The notes under the pieces: model-generated
Told to the model about the DNA's origin: nothing
Databases searched by the model: none
What the model saw: the letters and a program-made list of their open reading frames with translations, nothing else
Translations under genes and position numbers: made by a program
Shown here: positions 7,317-15,556 of the stretch, in pieces
How the letters are laid out: each line of letters begins with the position of its first letter
Position numbering within the stretch: position 1 is the stretch's first letter
From: LCIL01 sp041480845
Lineage (GTDB): Bacteria > Patescibacteriota > Microgenomatia > UBA8517
Direction of reading: 5' to 3'
Assembly: GCA_041480845.1 (NCBI GenBank)
Contig: JBGPAU010000005.1
Location: 1 to 43,239 of the forward strand
DNA: 43,239 nt

Positions 7317-8807
7317 TTACACCTTCTCGGTAGCTTTATACTCTAAGTATTTTCCCAACATTAACCTTGTGTGGGCATCAAGGCCCGGGAGGGCTGTGAA
7401 TAAAAGTCCCGCCAAAGGCATTAAAATAAATTCGAATGGGGTCAGAATTAATCTGAAAAGGGAGAAGTTTTCCGGCCTTTTTGGTTTTTGGATATTGTCA
7501 ATAATTATCATTATCAATAGGGAAATAAGAGCCATTGTTAAGATTAGAGACGAAAGTTTAGGCACGGTGTAACCAAGAGCGGTCCTGCCAAATGCGGGGT
7601 TAAGTAGGGTGGGAAGTGTAAGTCCTACGGTGATAATAAACCAGTTAACAGGCCAGAGGAAATGGGCCCAAATAACCTGAAAAAGGCGCGTGGTTTTATC
7701 CCAGAAGGGAATGTTTCTGGCCAGAAAATAGCTTTTAATTATCCAGGGATCATCACTTACACCCCAGGCCCATCTTTGAATTTGTTGGTACTGGTTGACT
7801 ATCGTTTTCCAAAAGGAAGTGGATTGAGCCGCGTCGGCCATGAGCGGTAAATATATTGGTTCGACTTCAATTCCTCCGCCGCTTTTGTAGAAAGATTTGA
7901 AAAATATACCCCAATCCTCAGGAATTTTATCGGCATCCCAATATCCGACCGCGTCCAGGAGTTTAAAAGAAAGGGAATAATTTTGCGCGTTAATAAGGCG
8001 GTCACGGCGTGAAAGTTGGGACAAATTGTAAATACTCATTAGAGTATTTGGAACGCGGGTTAAAGCAGGAATTTCCCAAATGTTGTTATAGAACATTACC
8101 GAAGGCTGCCAAAAAGTTTTATAGCGGTTCGGGTTATCCAAAAACTTGTAGGTCAGACAGGCAAAGTGCTTGGGGTGGAATTTATGGTCGGCGTCGCATG
8201 AGGAAACCGTAAAATAATCGAGTTCAAGTTTATTCGGATCAATGTAATTTTCTTTAACCCAGATAGCGGCAAATCTTTCATTTGAAGCCTTACCGGAAAC
8301 CTCTCCCATTTCAAGTTCATGCACGGTCATAAACATATGCCTGAAAACGCTTCCGTATTTGGCCTTTAACGCCTCCCATTTGGCGTTTCTCTCCTGAACC
8401 GTTTCTTTTCCTTCCATGGCCAGTACCGGAATAATTTGTTTTGTCGGGAATTCTTGGGCGGCGAGGGAGTCAAGCGTTCTTTCAAGAATATGAATGGGTT
8501 CTTTATAGGTCGGAATAATTACCACATGACGGACTTTCTCCCAATCGGGGAAACCTTTGACATCTCCCATCCAATCATAAATTTTGGCAGCCTGTATGCG
8601 TGTATGGGAAATAATTGAGGAAACGGCGATTTGGAGTGATTGGTAAAACCAGTAAATATTGAAAAAAAGTATAAAGTAGGCCACAAATACCGGAAAAACA
8701 AAAATTCCCCAGTAGGGAAGAAGAATCAGGTTCCAGGAAACAAGACCGGGCAGAATTTCCAGTGCCCGTAGAATTCTTTTCTCGTGTTTTATTATAAAAT
8801 TGCGCAT
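7317..8807 (-). CDS. Membrane GT2 glycosyltransferase (processive, QxxRW type)
   Basis: 496 aa. Two N-terminal membrane segments (about 25-75), then a GT2 domain: VVIIPTYKEP, an SCDADHKFHP motif (DxD), the EDWG motif (general-base Asp/Glu region) and QQIQRWAWG (QxxRW), then four C-terminal membrane segments. This layout is that of cellulose/hyaluronan-synthase-like enzymes that polymerise from a nucleotide sugar and may pass the chain through the membrane. The sugar is not predictable. It lies between metG and a GT39-like gene on the same strand; the 8816-8841 palindrome lies just before its start. Confidence 0.82.
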   Translation of the reverse strand: MRNFIIKHEKRILRALEILPGLVSWNLILLPYWGIFVFPVFVAYFILFFNIYWFYQSLQIAVSSIISHTRIQAAKIYDWMGDVKGFPDWEKVRHVVIIPTYKEPIHILERTLDSLAAQEFPTKQIIPVLAMEGKETVQERNAKWEALKAKYGSVFRHMFMTVHELEMGEVSGKASNERFAAIWVKENYIDPNKLELDYFTVSSCDADHKFHPKHFACLTYKFLDNPNRYKTFWQPSVMFYNNIWEIPALTRVPNTLMSIYNLSQLSRRDRLINAQNYSLSFKLLDAVGYWDADKIPEDWGIFFKSFYKSGGGIEVEPIYLPLMADAAQSTSFWKTIVNQYQQIQRWAWGVSDDPWIIKSYFLARNIPFWDKTTRLFQVIWAHFLWPVNWFIITVGLTLPTLLNPAFGRTALGYTVPKLSSLILTMALISLLIMIIIDNIQKPKRPENFSLFRLILTPFEFILMPLAGLLFTALPGLDAHTRLMLGKYLEYKATEKV

Positions 8808-8815
8808 GATAATTC

Positions 8816-8841
8816 ACTTCAATGAATTAATTCATTGAAGT
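8816..8841. repeat. Perfect 26-nt palindrome at the metG/GT2 junction
   Basis: Arms ACTTCAATGAATT and AATTCATTGAAGT are perfect 13-bp complements with no spacer. It includes the metG stop codon (8832-8834) and ends 8 nt before the GT2 start codon. No T-run follows on either strand, so it is not a standard terminator; it could be a processing hairpin or a repressor site. Confidence 0.7.
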
Positions 8842-10250
8842 CTTGGGAAGAGGGGGCTCCCTGATACAATTTTTGGTCCTTTAAACTGTTTTTCGATTTC
8901 ATCGGCAGTTTTGGGAAGGAATGACCTAAGATTGTAACTAATCTTTCGAATTTCTGAGACAAAAGGTCCAAGGATTTTAAATAACTCATCTCCTTCTCTA
9001 TTCCACGGCTCTTTTTTGCTGATTTCATCGTTCAGGATCGAAACCTCTGTCCAGATTACGGATAGTGCCAAATCGAATCTGTATTTTCCTAGCTGTTCTG
9101 AAACTCTGTCATAAATCTTTGTGGTACTTATTGGAAAATCGCGACCGGAATTTTCGCAAAGCTTAGCGACCCTGGAGACAAGGTTTCCAAGCCCGTTAGC
9201 TAGTTCTCCGTTATATGTTTCTTCAAACTGCTTAGAAGTAAAATCCGAATCGTCGTAAGGGTTAATTTTTGCCAAGAGGTAGTAGCGTAGAGCGTCCGTT
9301 CCATATTTTTCGGCGACCTCAATCGGGTTAATTGTATTTCCCAGACTTTTACTTATCTTTTGGCCGTTAACTGTTATAAATCCGTGGATAAAAACCTGTT
9401 TGGAAAAAGATAGTCCAGCCGAAGCAAGCATTGCCTGCCAAATGGCAGTTTGCTGACGCAAATTATCTTTTCCGGCAACCTGGACCCCCGGCCAGAAATT
9501 TTCGTAATTTTTAACATCTTCCGGCCAGCCGAGGGTGGAAATGTAGTTGATGAGAGCATCAAACCAAACATACATTACCTGATCAGGATCTCCCGGAACG
9601 GGAATTCCCCAGGGCATCTTGCTTTTAAGACGGGAAATACTGAAATCTTGCAAGCCTTCTAAAACAAAAGCTTTAATTTCGTTGAATTTGCCGGCCGGGA
9701 TCACGAAATCGGGGTTCTTGGTATAAAAATCCAAAAGAGGCTTTTGGTATTTAGAGAACTTAAAGAAATAATTTTCCTCCTCGATAATTTCTAACTCCGT
9801 GTTAGGGTGAAGGGGGCAACGGCCATCGACGAGTTCTGAATCGGTTTTTTCAAGTTCGCAGCCTACGCAGTACTTGGTTTTATACGACTTTTTATAAATA
9901 TTGCCGTTTTTGTCGCAAAGTTTCCAAAATTCCTGGGCCGCCTCTATGTGTTTTGGATCCGTGGTTCTGATGAAGTTGGTGTAACTTAGGTTTAAGGCCT
10001 TTTTGAGGGCGTCGAATTTGGCGGCATATTCGTCGCAGTATTTCTGGGGGTCTTTTTTCTCCTCAAGCGCCTTTTGGTATATTTTTTGGCCATGCTCATC
10101 CGTTCCGAAGTTAAAAACAACTTCTTCTTTCAAAATTTCCTTATGGAAGCGGGCGATGGCATCTGCTTGCACGATCTCAAGTGCAAAGCCAATGTGTGGC
10201 TCCGCATTCACATAAGGAAGGGTTGTGGTGATGTAAAATTTCTTGTCCAT
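8832..10250 (-). CDS. metG: Methionyl-tRNA synthetase
   Basis: 472 aa; charges tRNA-Met in the cytoplasm. Class I signatures are present: PHIG (18-21, HIGH motif) and KISKS (about 300-304). An insertion with CVGC (about 127-130) followed by GRCPLHP suggests a zinc knuckle. The C-terminal helical part (about 340-460) is the anticodon-binding domain; the tRNA-binding dimerisation domain of longer MetG proteins is absent. The start at 10250 follows TTLPYVN-type N-terminal alignment. A TAAAAT box 6 nt upstream predicts a leaderless mRNA. Confidence 0.95.
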   Translation of the reverse strand: MDKKFYITTTLPYVNAEPHIGFALEIVQADAIARFHKEILKEEVVFNFGTDEHGQKIYQKALEEKKDPQKYCDEYAAKFDALKKALNLSYTNFIRTTDPKHIEAAQEFWKLCDKNGNIYKKSYKTKYCVGCELEKTDSELVDGRCPLHPNTELEIIEEENYFFKFSKYQKPLLDFYTKNPDFVIPAGKFNEIKAFVLEGLQDFSISRLKSKMPWGIPVPGDPDQVMYVWFDALINYISTLGWPEDVKNYENFWPGVQVAGKDNLRQQTAIWQAMLASAGLSFSKQVFIHGFITVNGQKISKSLGNTINPIEVAEKYGTDALRYYLLAKINPYDDSDFTSKQFEETYNGELANGLGNLVSRVAKLCENSGRDFPISTTKIYDRVSEQLGKYRFDLALSVIWTEVSILNDEISKKEPWNREGDELFKILGPFVSEIRKISYNLRSFLPKTADEIEKQFKGPKIVSGSPLFPRLQ

Positions 10251-10256
10251 GCTTGT

Positions 10257-10262
10257 ATTTTA
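10257..10262 (-). promoter_or_regulatory. -10 box of metG, leaderless arrangement
   Basis: TAAAAT on the minus strand, exactly 6 nt before the ATG at 10250. The surrounding TAAAATACAAGC 12-mer is identical to that before tRNA-Cys. No good -35 box is seen at 15-18 nt. Confidence 0.45.
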
Positions 10263-10291
10263 CCTTTTCTTGAACCAAAAAACCTCTGGAG

Positions 10292-10543
10292 TTAAGTTTC
10301 GGGAATGCCTTGGAGTTGTTCCAGTCTGTACTCTTTTATTTTTTTGATGTGTTTCTCTCCATACGAAACGTTTTTGGGCGATGCCGCCAAAATCTTGCGA
10401 GCCAATTCTATCATTTCATCAACGGTACCCGTATCTTCAGGGACGCTCGTATATTTCCCATCCTCCCCAACATATTTTTCTTCGAGAAGAGCCCCCTGTC
10501 TTTCCAGGCGTATGAGCTGTACACAAACCAATCTTTCCGACAT
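10292..10543 (-). CDS. Small charged protein, unknown function
   Basis: 83 aa, soluble, rich in Glu and Lys, beginning MSERLVCVQLIRLERQG and with a helical middle (VDEMIELARKILAAS). Not recognised. Chosen over the plus-strand frames at 10305 and 10310 because its composition is protein-like while those are Ser/Cys/Phe-rich shadows, and because a good promoter (TTGCCT, 17 nt, TAGAAT) ends 6 nt before its ATG, predicting a leaderless message. Confidence 0.6.
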   Translation of the reverse strand: MSERLVCVQLIRLERQGALLEEKYVGEDGKYTSVPEDTGTVDEMIELARKILAASPKNVSYGEKHIKKIKEYRLEQLQGIPET

Positions 10544-10549
10544 GCTGGT

Positions 10550-10578
10550 ATTCTAGATAAAAAGTAGCAGAAAGGCAA
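10550..10578 (-). promoter_or_regulatory. Promoter of the 83-aa gene
   Basis: On the minus strand -35 TTGCCT (10578-10573), 17-nt spacer, -10 TAGAAT (10555-10550), then 6 nt to the ATG at 10543. The first transcribed base would be the A of the start codon. Confidence 0.55.
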
Positions 10579-10580
10579 AT

Positions 10581-10916
10581 TCAGGGCTTTTTCCCAAATT
10601 TTTTAATTCTTTCCGCCCAGATGTCAGCCCACTCTTCGGCCTCGATTTTTTTAAGGGCGAGCTTAATTCCTTCTTTTTTGAGAGATTTTTCGGCATCTGC
10701 TATTTCTTTAGGGGTTGCCAAAAGATTTCTTGTAATATTTTCAATGTCGCGGCCTTTTTTCAACCAATAGGCGATAGCAAGCCTTTTTATATATTTTTCA
10801 AACTCGGCCTCGTCAAAGAAATCGGTCAGAAACTTTTCGATTTCCTTTTTATCCTTTAGATCATCCACCATCTGAACAAAAGTCCGAAGCAATTGCCGTT
10901 TAAGTGAGGGATTCAT
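10581..10916 (-). CDS. TrpR/YerC-YecD-like helix-turn-helix protein
   Basis: 111 aa, all-helical and charged. The pattern DFFDEAEFEKYIKRLAIAYW followed by LKKGRDIENITRNLLATPKEIADAEKSL matches the TrpR-superfamily YerC/YecD layout: a helix with 'E-x-x-x-x-x-x-R-L', then a 'G-x-x-x-x-x-I' helix-turn-helix. Likely a small DNA-binding regulator; tryptophan binding is not implied because no trp gene is nearby. Its start overlaps the stop of the upstream membrane gene by 4 nt (ATGA), so the two are translated together. Confidence 0.65.
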   Translation of the reverse strand: MNPSLKRQLLRTFVQMVDDLKDKKEIEKFLTDFFDEAEFEKYIKRLAIAYWLKKGRDIENITRNLLATPKEIADAEKSLKKEGIKLALKKIEAEEWADIWAERIKKFGKKP

Positions 10917-11275
10917 TTAACAGTGAAATATAGCTCGATGCAGAGGGCGATTGCAACTATCAGAATGAGGTTAAGAATATTTCCGACGCCAAAGTACATA
11001 AGGGTAAGAAAAAAAGTTATGGCAATTGTGGCAACGATTCCGCGCCGACTATTGGCAAATATTAATGAGAAAGTAAAAAGGAGGCAGAAGAATATTAGGA
11101 TAAAAAAGAAGAAAATCGCCCCAAAAGAACCCGGATCGATAAAATAGACGAGACCCCCGAGGACGGACCAGAGAAAAACAGTGATAAGAAGAGTAGGCAA
11201 AAAGTTTTTCCTTTTTAATGCCTGTTGTTTATGTGAGTTCTTTCTTTTACGCATATGATAAGCTGTCTTGGCCAT
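10913..11275 (-). CDS. Small polytopic membrane protein, unknown function
   Basis: 120 aa. A basic N-terminal tail (MRKRKNSHKQQALKRK) is followed by three to four hydrophobic segments from residue 25 to the end. The positive tail suggests a cytoplasmic N terminus. Not recognised. It shares a 4-nt overlap with the TrpR-like gene and has a divergent promoter region with rmuC (overlapping TATTCT/TAGAAT boxes near 11292-11298). Confidence 0.65.
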   Translation of the reverse strand: MAKTAYHMRKRKNSHKQQALKRKNFLPTLLITVFLWSVLGGLVYFIDPGSFGAIFFFFILIFFCLLFTFSLIFANSRRGIVATIAITFFLTLMYFGVGNILNLILIVAIALCIELYFTVK

Positions 11276-11297
11276 TTAATTTCTTAAATGGTAGAAT
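11268..11297 (+). promoter_or_regulatory. Promoter of rmuC
   Basis: -35 TTGGCC (11268-11273), 18-nt spacer, -10 TAGAAT (11292-11297), 10 nt before the ATG at 11308. The -35 overlaps the start codon of the divergent membrane gene, so the two promoters probably compete. Confidence 0.5.
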
Positions 11298-11307
11298 ACC
11301 TTTGAAC

Positions 11308-12300
11308 ATGGATCCGATTGTTATTCTAATTATAGTATTAGCGGCCCTCGTAATTGTAGCCGTTTTTATAAACAAAAAATTAACCGACCTTAAAGAGTCG
11401 CAAAAGCCTTCCGAGGAACTACTCGAAATAATTAAAACTCTACAAAGCGGATCTAGGGAGGACAGACGTGATCTTCTCTCCTCTTTGCAAAAGAATACAC
11501 AGGCGGTTAACGACCGGTTGGATAATGCGGCGCGTGTAATTTCTGCTGTTCAAAGAAATCTTGGGGAAATGAGTGAAATTGGAAAAGGTATCAGGACCCT
11601 TCAGGATTTTTTGCAGTCGCCAAAACTCCGGGGAGGACTTGGGGAGGAAGTTTTAAAAGAAATGATTGGGCAAACTTTTCCCAAAAATGCTTTTCATTTG
11701 CAGTATCCGTTCAAAAGCGGGGTGAAGGTTGACGCGGTCCTGAAAACCGATGCGGGGCTACTTTGCATAGATTCCAAGTTTCCCATGGAAAACTTTAATG
11801 TAATGGTGAAAGGGGAGACGGAGGCAGAAAGGAATATTGGTAAAAAACAACTGATTCAGGATGTTAAAAAACACATAGAGGATATTAGTAAAAAATATAT
11901 CTTACCGGAGGAGGGGACAATGGATTTTGCCCTGATGTATATTCCTTCGGAAGCCGTTTACTACGAAATAGTAAATATTCCCGAACTTTCAACTCTGGCG
12001 AGACGGATGAGGGTATATCCGGTTTCCCCAAATACTTTATACGCCCATTTGCAGGTACTTCTCCTGTCTTTTGAAGGGAAAGATTTGGAATTAAAATCAA
12101 AAGAGGTCTTTAGAATTTTGCGGGCTATTCAAAAAGATTACAGTAAGGTTGATGAAAATTTGAGCACGTTACAAAAGCATTTGAACAACGCCTACAACAT
12201 GATGAGTAGTGTTTTCTCGTCATTTACTCAGTTGGGTCAAAAAATCAGCTCAACACAAAATTTGGGCGGAGAAAAAAAGAAAGAGCTGGAAGATGGATAA
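11308..12300 (+). CDS. rmuC: RmuC-family DNA recombination protein
   Basis: 330 aa from the ATG at 11308; a longer frame from 11218 would run into the divergent gene and its promoter, so it is rejected. Residues 3-19 form an N-terminal membrane anchor, then a coiled coil (about 25-95) and the RmuC nuclease-like domain, with VDAVLKTDAGLLCIDSKFP near 150-168 showing the D...D-x-K arrangement of PD-(D/E)XK folds. RmuC limits rearrangements at inverted repeats in E. coli; the biochemical role is not settled. The stop overlaps the start of the following helicase-nuclease gene by 8 nt, implying coupled expression. Confidence 0.85.
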   Translation: MDPIVILIIVLAALVIVAVFINKKLTDLKESQKPSEELLEIIKTLQSGSREDRRDLLSSLQKNTQAVNDRLDNAARVISAVQRNLGEMSEIGKGIRTLQDFLQSPKLRGGLGEEVLKEMIGQTFPKNAFHLQYPFKSGVKVDAVLKTDAGLLCIDSKFPMENFNVMVKGETEAERNIGKKQLIQDVKKHIEDISKKYILPEEGTMDFALMYIPSEAVYYEIVNIPELSTLARRMRVYPVSPNTLYAHLQVLLLSFEGKDLELKSKEVFRILRAIQKDYSKVDENLSTLQKHLNNAYNMMSSVFSSFTQLGQKISSTQNLGGEKKKELEDG

Positions 12301-15235
12301 AACTTCAAATCTAAAGCTAAACAAGGAGCAGCTGGATGCAATTAAGTTCGGTAACGGGCCGCTTCTTATTATTGCCGGGGCGGGAACAGGGAAGACTACC
12401 GTAATAACCGAAAGGATTAAATATTTGATTCTTTCCAAAAAAGTAAAACCGTCAGAGATTTTGGCTCTAACTTTTACGGAAAAAGCTGCAAGAGAGATGG
12501 AAGAAAGGGTTGATGTTGCCATGCCGCTTGGATTTACGCAAATGTGGATTATGACATTCCACTCTTTTTGTGATCGGATTTTACGACGTGAGGCACTCCA
12601 CATCGGACTTGACCCGCGTTATAAATTAGTGACCGAGGCGGAGGGGGTTCAACTTTTGAGGAATAATATTTTTAAATTGGAATTAAATTATTTCCGTCCT
12701 CTGGGAAACCCGACAAAGTTTTTGAGCGGAATGCTGCAGCACTTTAGTCGGTTACAAGATGAAGATGTAAGCCCACAGGACTATCAAAAATGGGTAAAAG
12801 ATCAAATGTCCTCCTACGCCAAGGCTTCGGAGGATAAAAAGTTGGAACTTGATAAATGGAGCGAGTTATCGAAAGCTTATCGTGATTACGATGAGTTGAA
12901 GGTTAAAAATGCACTTTTAGATTTTGGCGACCTGATAGTCAAAACCCTAAAACTTTTTAGAAGCCGACCCAATATCTTAAAAGAATACCAAAAACAGTTT
13001 AAAAACATTCTTGTAGATGAGTTTCAGGACACAAACTACGCACAGAACGAATTAACAAAACTCCTTGCCGGGAGTGAAAAGAATATTACCGTGGTGGGGG
13101 ATGACGACCAATCAATTTACAGATTTAGAGGAGCAGCTGTTAGTAACATCATTCAGTTCAGAAAAAATTTTCCCAAAACCAAAGTGGTAGTTTTGACGAA
13201 AAACTACAGAAGCACTCAAGAAATTTTGGATAGAAGCTACGATCTCGTTCAATTTAATAATCCGGACAGGTTGGAAGTTGTGGAAAAAGTTGATAAAAAG
13301 TTGAAGTCGCAAATTGCTAAAGATGGCGCTGAAATAGGTTTTATCCATTCCGACAGAGTTGAAAACGAGTCCGACGAAATAGCGAAAACTATAAAGAAAA
13401 TAATGGAGGACCTTCCTTCGCGTGAAGCTTCGGAAGGGCGAGGCAAATATTCGTATAAAGATTTCGCAATCCTTGTTCGGGCGAATAATCACTCGGAGCC
13501 GATTATGCGTGCACTTTCCCGTCACGGTATTCCTTATCAGTTTTTGGGTCCCGGTAGGCTTTTCAAACAACCTGAAATAGTTGATTTAATTTCATATCTC
13601 AAAGTTCTTTACAATTTCACTGACTCTGTTTCTTTTTATCGTCTTGCCTCAATTGATCACTTTGGAATAACCGGCAGGGAACTTGCTGAACTCGGTAATT
13701 ATGCCAGAAAAAATAATGTCAGTTTATTTGAATCTGCGGAAAAAATTGGGAGCGAAACGATACAAAAATTACTCGGAATAATCGGAAAACACCTTAATTT
13801 AGTCAAAAAAGAGACAGCTGGACAGCTCTTGTATTATTTCCTGGAAGAAACGGGTTTGCTTCAAAAACTTTTGTCTCCGGAGTCGGTAGAAGCGGAAAAT
13901 AAAGCCAAAAATATATCAAAATTTTTCGATAAATTGAAGACCTATGAGGTCGATCATGAAGACGCCACAGTTCCGGCGGTAGTAGACTGGCTTGATCTTT
14001 CAATGGAACTCGGCGAATCTCCTCTGGCGACAAACGAAGATTGGACAGAAATTAACGCCGTAAATATTTTAACAGTACATTCCGCTAAGGGACTGGAGTT
14101 TCCGGTAGTTTTTATTGTTAACCTCGTTGGGCAAAGATTTCCAACAATGGAACGACGGGAACAAATTCCCATTCCGGATTCTCTCATCAAAGAAATCTTG
14201 CCGGTGGGGGATTACCACACGGAAGAAGAACGACGGCTTTTTTACGTTGCAATGACGCGGGCAAAAGAAAAGTTAATTTTAACCGCCGCCGATTATTACG
14301 GAGAAGGTAAACGCGAGAAAAAACTTTCACCGTTTATTTTCGAAGCGTTGGGTGATAAGGCGGTATCCAGTGAGAAAACGTTACCCAAGGTTGACCAGTT
14401 GTCTTTTCTTGAATACAAACCGACAAAGACGGCAAAGCCAATCGACAAACAACCCTTATACATAGACTATTTGTCTTACTCCCAGATTGAAACATTTTTG
14501 ACCTGCCCCCTGCATTTTAAACTCAGATATATTTACAATTTACCGACTCCAACCAAAGCTCCATTAAGTTTTGGGTCGTCGGTTCACAAAACGCTTAAAG
14601 AATTTTATGATAAGGTTGCGGTCGGGGGGAAACCCACAAAGGAACTAATTTTAAGTTTACTAGACGTTAATTGGGAAAGTGCTGGGTATTCAGGTAAGGG
14701 TGAAGAAAAAATTCAATTAGAGAGGGGTAAAAAATATCTCGAGGAGTTTTTGAAAGTTGGATTCGATCCAAAAAACCTCCCCATCGCTTTAGAGAAATCA
14801 TTTACTTTGCCGTTAATGTCCGATGACAAAGGGCAAAGGCCTCTTAAGATTGGTGGAAAAATTGACAGGGTGGATTTACTAAAAGATGGCCGCATCGAGA
14901 TTATTGATTATAAGACAGGTGAAAAGCCACCTACACAAGATCAGATGAACAAAGATAAGAATTCGGTTCGCCAGCTAGCATTCTATGCACTTGCGGCAAC
15001 ACAAATCCCAGAAATACCTTTCAATAAAAAACCAGAGGGGGTTTTATTAAGTTTGTATTATCTTGAAAATCAAACGAAGGTATCCACAGTGCTTACCCAA
15101 GAAAAATTGGACGCGGCGAAGGATGAAATCTTCAAGGTTCGGGACGAAATAGAAAAGTCCGACTTCAAATGTTCAGGCCATATGTTTTGCCAGATGGGCT
15201 GCGAGTTTTCTCTTTTTTGTAAATCAGAAGTTTAA
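12293..15235 (+). CDS. UvrD-family helicase fused to PD-(D/E)XK nuclease (AddA/AdnB-like)
   Basis: 980 aa. Start at 12293 (MDKTSN) gives a normal superfamily-1A N terminus; the 28 extra residues of the longer frame lie inside rmuC. Visible: Q motif near residue 13, Walker A GAGTGKTT (29-36), DEFQDTN (Walker B), GDDDQSIYRFRGA, and late helicase motifs (NILTVHSAKGLEF, VAMTRAK). The C terminus holds a RecB-type nuclease with GSSVHKTL (His), GGKIDRVD and EIIDYKTGE. One Cys (FLTCPLHF) plus C-terminal Cys spaced C-x3-C-x5-C suggest the Fe-S cluster of AddB/AdnB-type nucleases. Probably a single-chain end-resection or repair motor. It carries two in-frame palindromic insertions (12809 and 13411). 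Confidence 0.9.
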   Translation: MDKTSNLKLNKEQLDAIKFGNGPLLIIAGAGTGKTTVITERIKYLILSKKVKPSEILALTFTEKAAREMEERVDVAMPLGFTQMWIMTFHSFCDRILRREALHIGLDPRYKLVTEAEGVQLLRNNIFKLELNYFRPLGNPTKFLSGMLQHFSRLQDEDVSPQDYQKWVKDQMSSYAKASEDKKLELDKWSELSKAYRDYDELKVKNALLDFGDLIVKTLKLFRSRPNILKEYQKQFKNILVDEFQDTNYAQNELTKLLAGSEKNITVVGDDDQSIYRFRGAAVSNIIQFRKNFPKTKVVVLTKNYRSTQEILDRSYDLVQFNNPDRLEVVEKVDKKLKSQIAKDGAEIGFIHSDRVENESDEIAKTIKKIMEDLPSREASEGRGKYSYKDFAILVRANNHSEPIMRALSRHGIPYQFLGPGRLFKQPEIVDLISYLKVLYNFTDSVSFYRLASIDHFGITGRELAELGNYARKNNVSLFESAEKIGSETIQKLLGIIGKHLNLVKKETAGQLLYYFLEETGLLQKLLSPESVEAENKAKNISKFFDKLKTYEVDHEDATVPAVVDWLDLSMELGESPLATNEDWTEINAVNILTVHSAKGLEFPVVFIVNLVGQRFPTMERREQIPIPDSLIKEILPVGDYHTEEERRLFYVAMTRAKEKLILTAADYYGEGKREKKLSPFIFEALGDKAVSSEKTLPKVDQLSFLEYKPTKTAKPIDKQPLYIDYLSYSQIETFLTCPLHFKLRYIYNLPTPTKAPLSFGSSVHKTLKEFYDKVAVGGKPTKELILSLLDVNWESAGYSGKGEEKIQLERGKKYLEEFLKVGFDPKNLPIALEKSFTLPLMSDDKGQRPLKIGGKIDRVDLLKDGRIEIIDYKTGEKPPTQDQMNKDKNSVRQLAFYALAATQIPEIPFNKKPEGVLLSLYYLENQTKVSTVLTQEKLDAAKDEIFKVRDEIEKSDFKCSGHMFCQMGCEFSLFCKSEV
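12809..12834 (+). repeat. In-gene palindromic element, copy A
   Basis: 26 nt: outer arms TCCTCC/GGAGGA, a 3-nt mismatched zone on each side, inner GCC-AA-GGC hairpin. Translated in frame as SSYAKASED, residues about 173-181 of the helicase-nuclease, in a charged helical linker between helicase motifs. Confidence 0.75.
13411..13438 (+). repeat. In-gene palindromic element, copy B
   Basis: 28 nt: outer arms CCTTCC/GGAAGG, with CTTC-GCGT-GAAG inside and the half-site AAGCTTCGGAAGG shared with the other copies. Translated as LPSREASEGR, residues about 373-382 of the helicase-nuclease, just before the conserved YSYKDFAILVR strand. The core differs most from the other copies. Confidence 0.65.
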
Positions 15236-15556
15236 CTTTAAATCAAAAATCCCCAAACTTCCTTTTACCGGAATCAGGGGACTTATTGGACGTAAATTTC
15301 GGAGAAGCCAGGCCTTGGCTTTGGGGTAAACTTTTATACAGGCTTTCTTTTCGTGCTCTTTTGTCATTGGTTTGATGTTATAAAGTTCGACGATGCAGAG
15401 AGCTTTACCGTAGGGTTCAATTTTGGGGTTTTGCGAGGAACAAATAACTAAATCGCCACGATAATTTGTCGACCATCTTCTAGTTTCAATGGTTTTCTTG
15501 CCAGAAGCTACAAGATTCGCCCAAGGCTGTTTAAGGGAAATTGCCTTATAAATCAT
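15224..15556 (-). CDS. ASCH-domain (PUA-like) protein
   Basis: 110 aa. Begins MIYKAISLKQPWANLVASG and continues KKTIETRRW, the G-x-K-x-x-E-x-R signature of ASCH domains, which are proposed to bind RNA or to hydrolyse modified nucleosides such as N4-acetylcytidine. The domain fills the whole protein. Its start overlaps the preceding FemAB-like gene by 4 nt, and its end overlaps the convergent helicase-nuclease gene by 12 nt. Function in this cell is unknown. Confidence 0.8.
   Translation of the reverse strand: MIYKAISLKQPWANLVASGKKTIETRRWSTNYRGDLVICSSQNPKIEPYGKALCIVELYNIKPMTKEHEKKACIKVYPKAKAWLLRNLRPISPLIPVKGSLGIFDLKLNF

Noticed and set aside
10305..10567. Two plus-strand frames over the 83-aa gene
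   Set aside because: Ser/Cys/Phe-rich and without upstream signals; the minus-strand frame has a good promoter and protein-like composition.
13112..13570. 152-codon minus-strand frame opposite the helicase-nuclease
   Set aside because: Antisense to well-conserved helicase motifs; sequence looks like a reverse-frame shadow.
15305..15321. Inverted repeat AAGCCA...TGGCTT in the ASCH gene
   Set aside because: Short 6-bp arms in coding sequence and not matching the palindromic element family.
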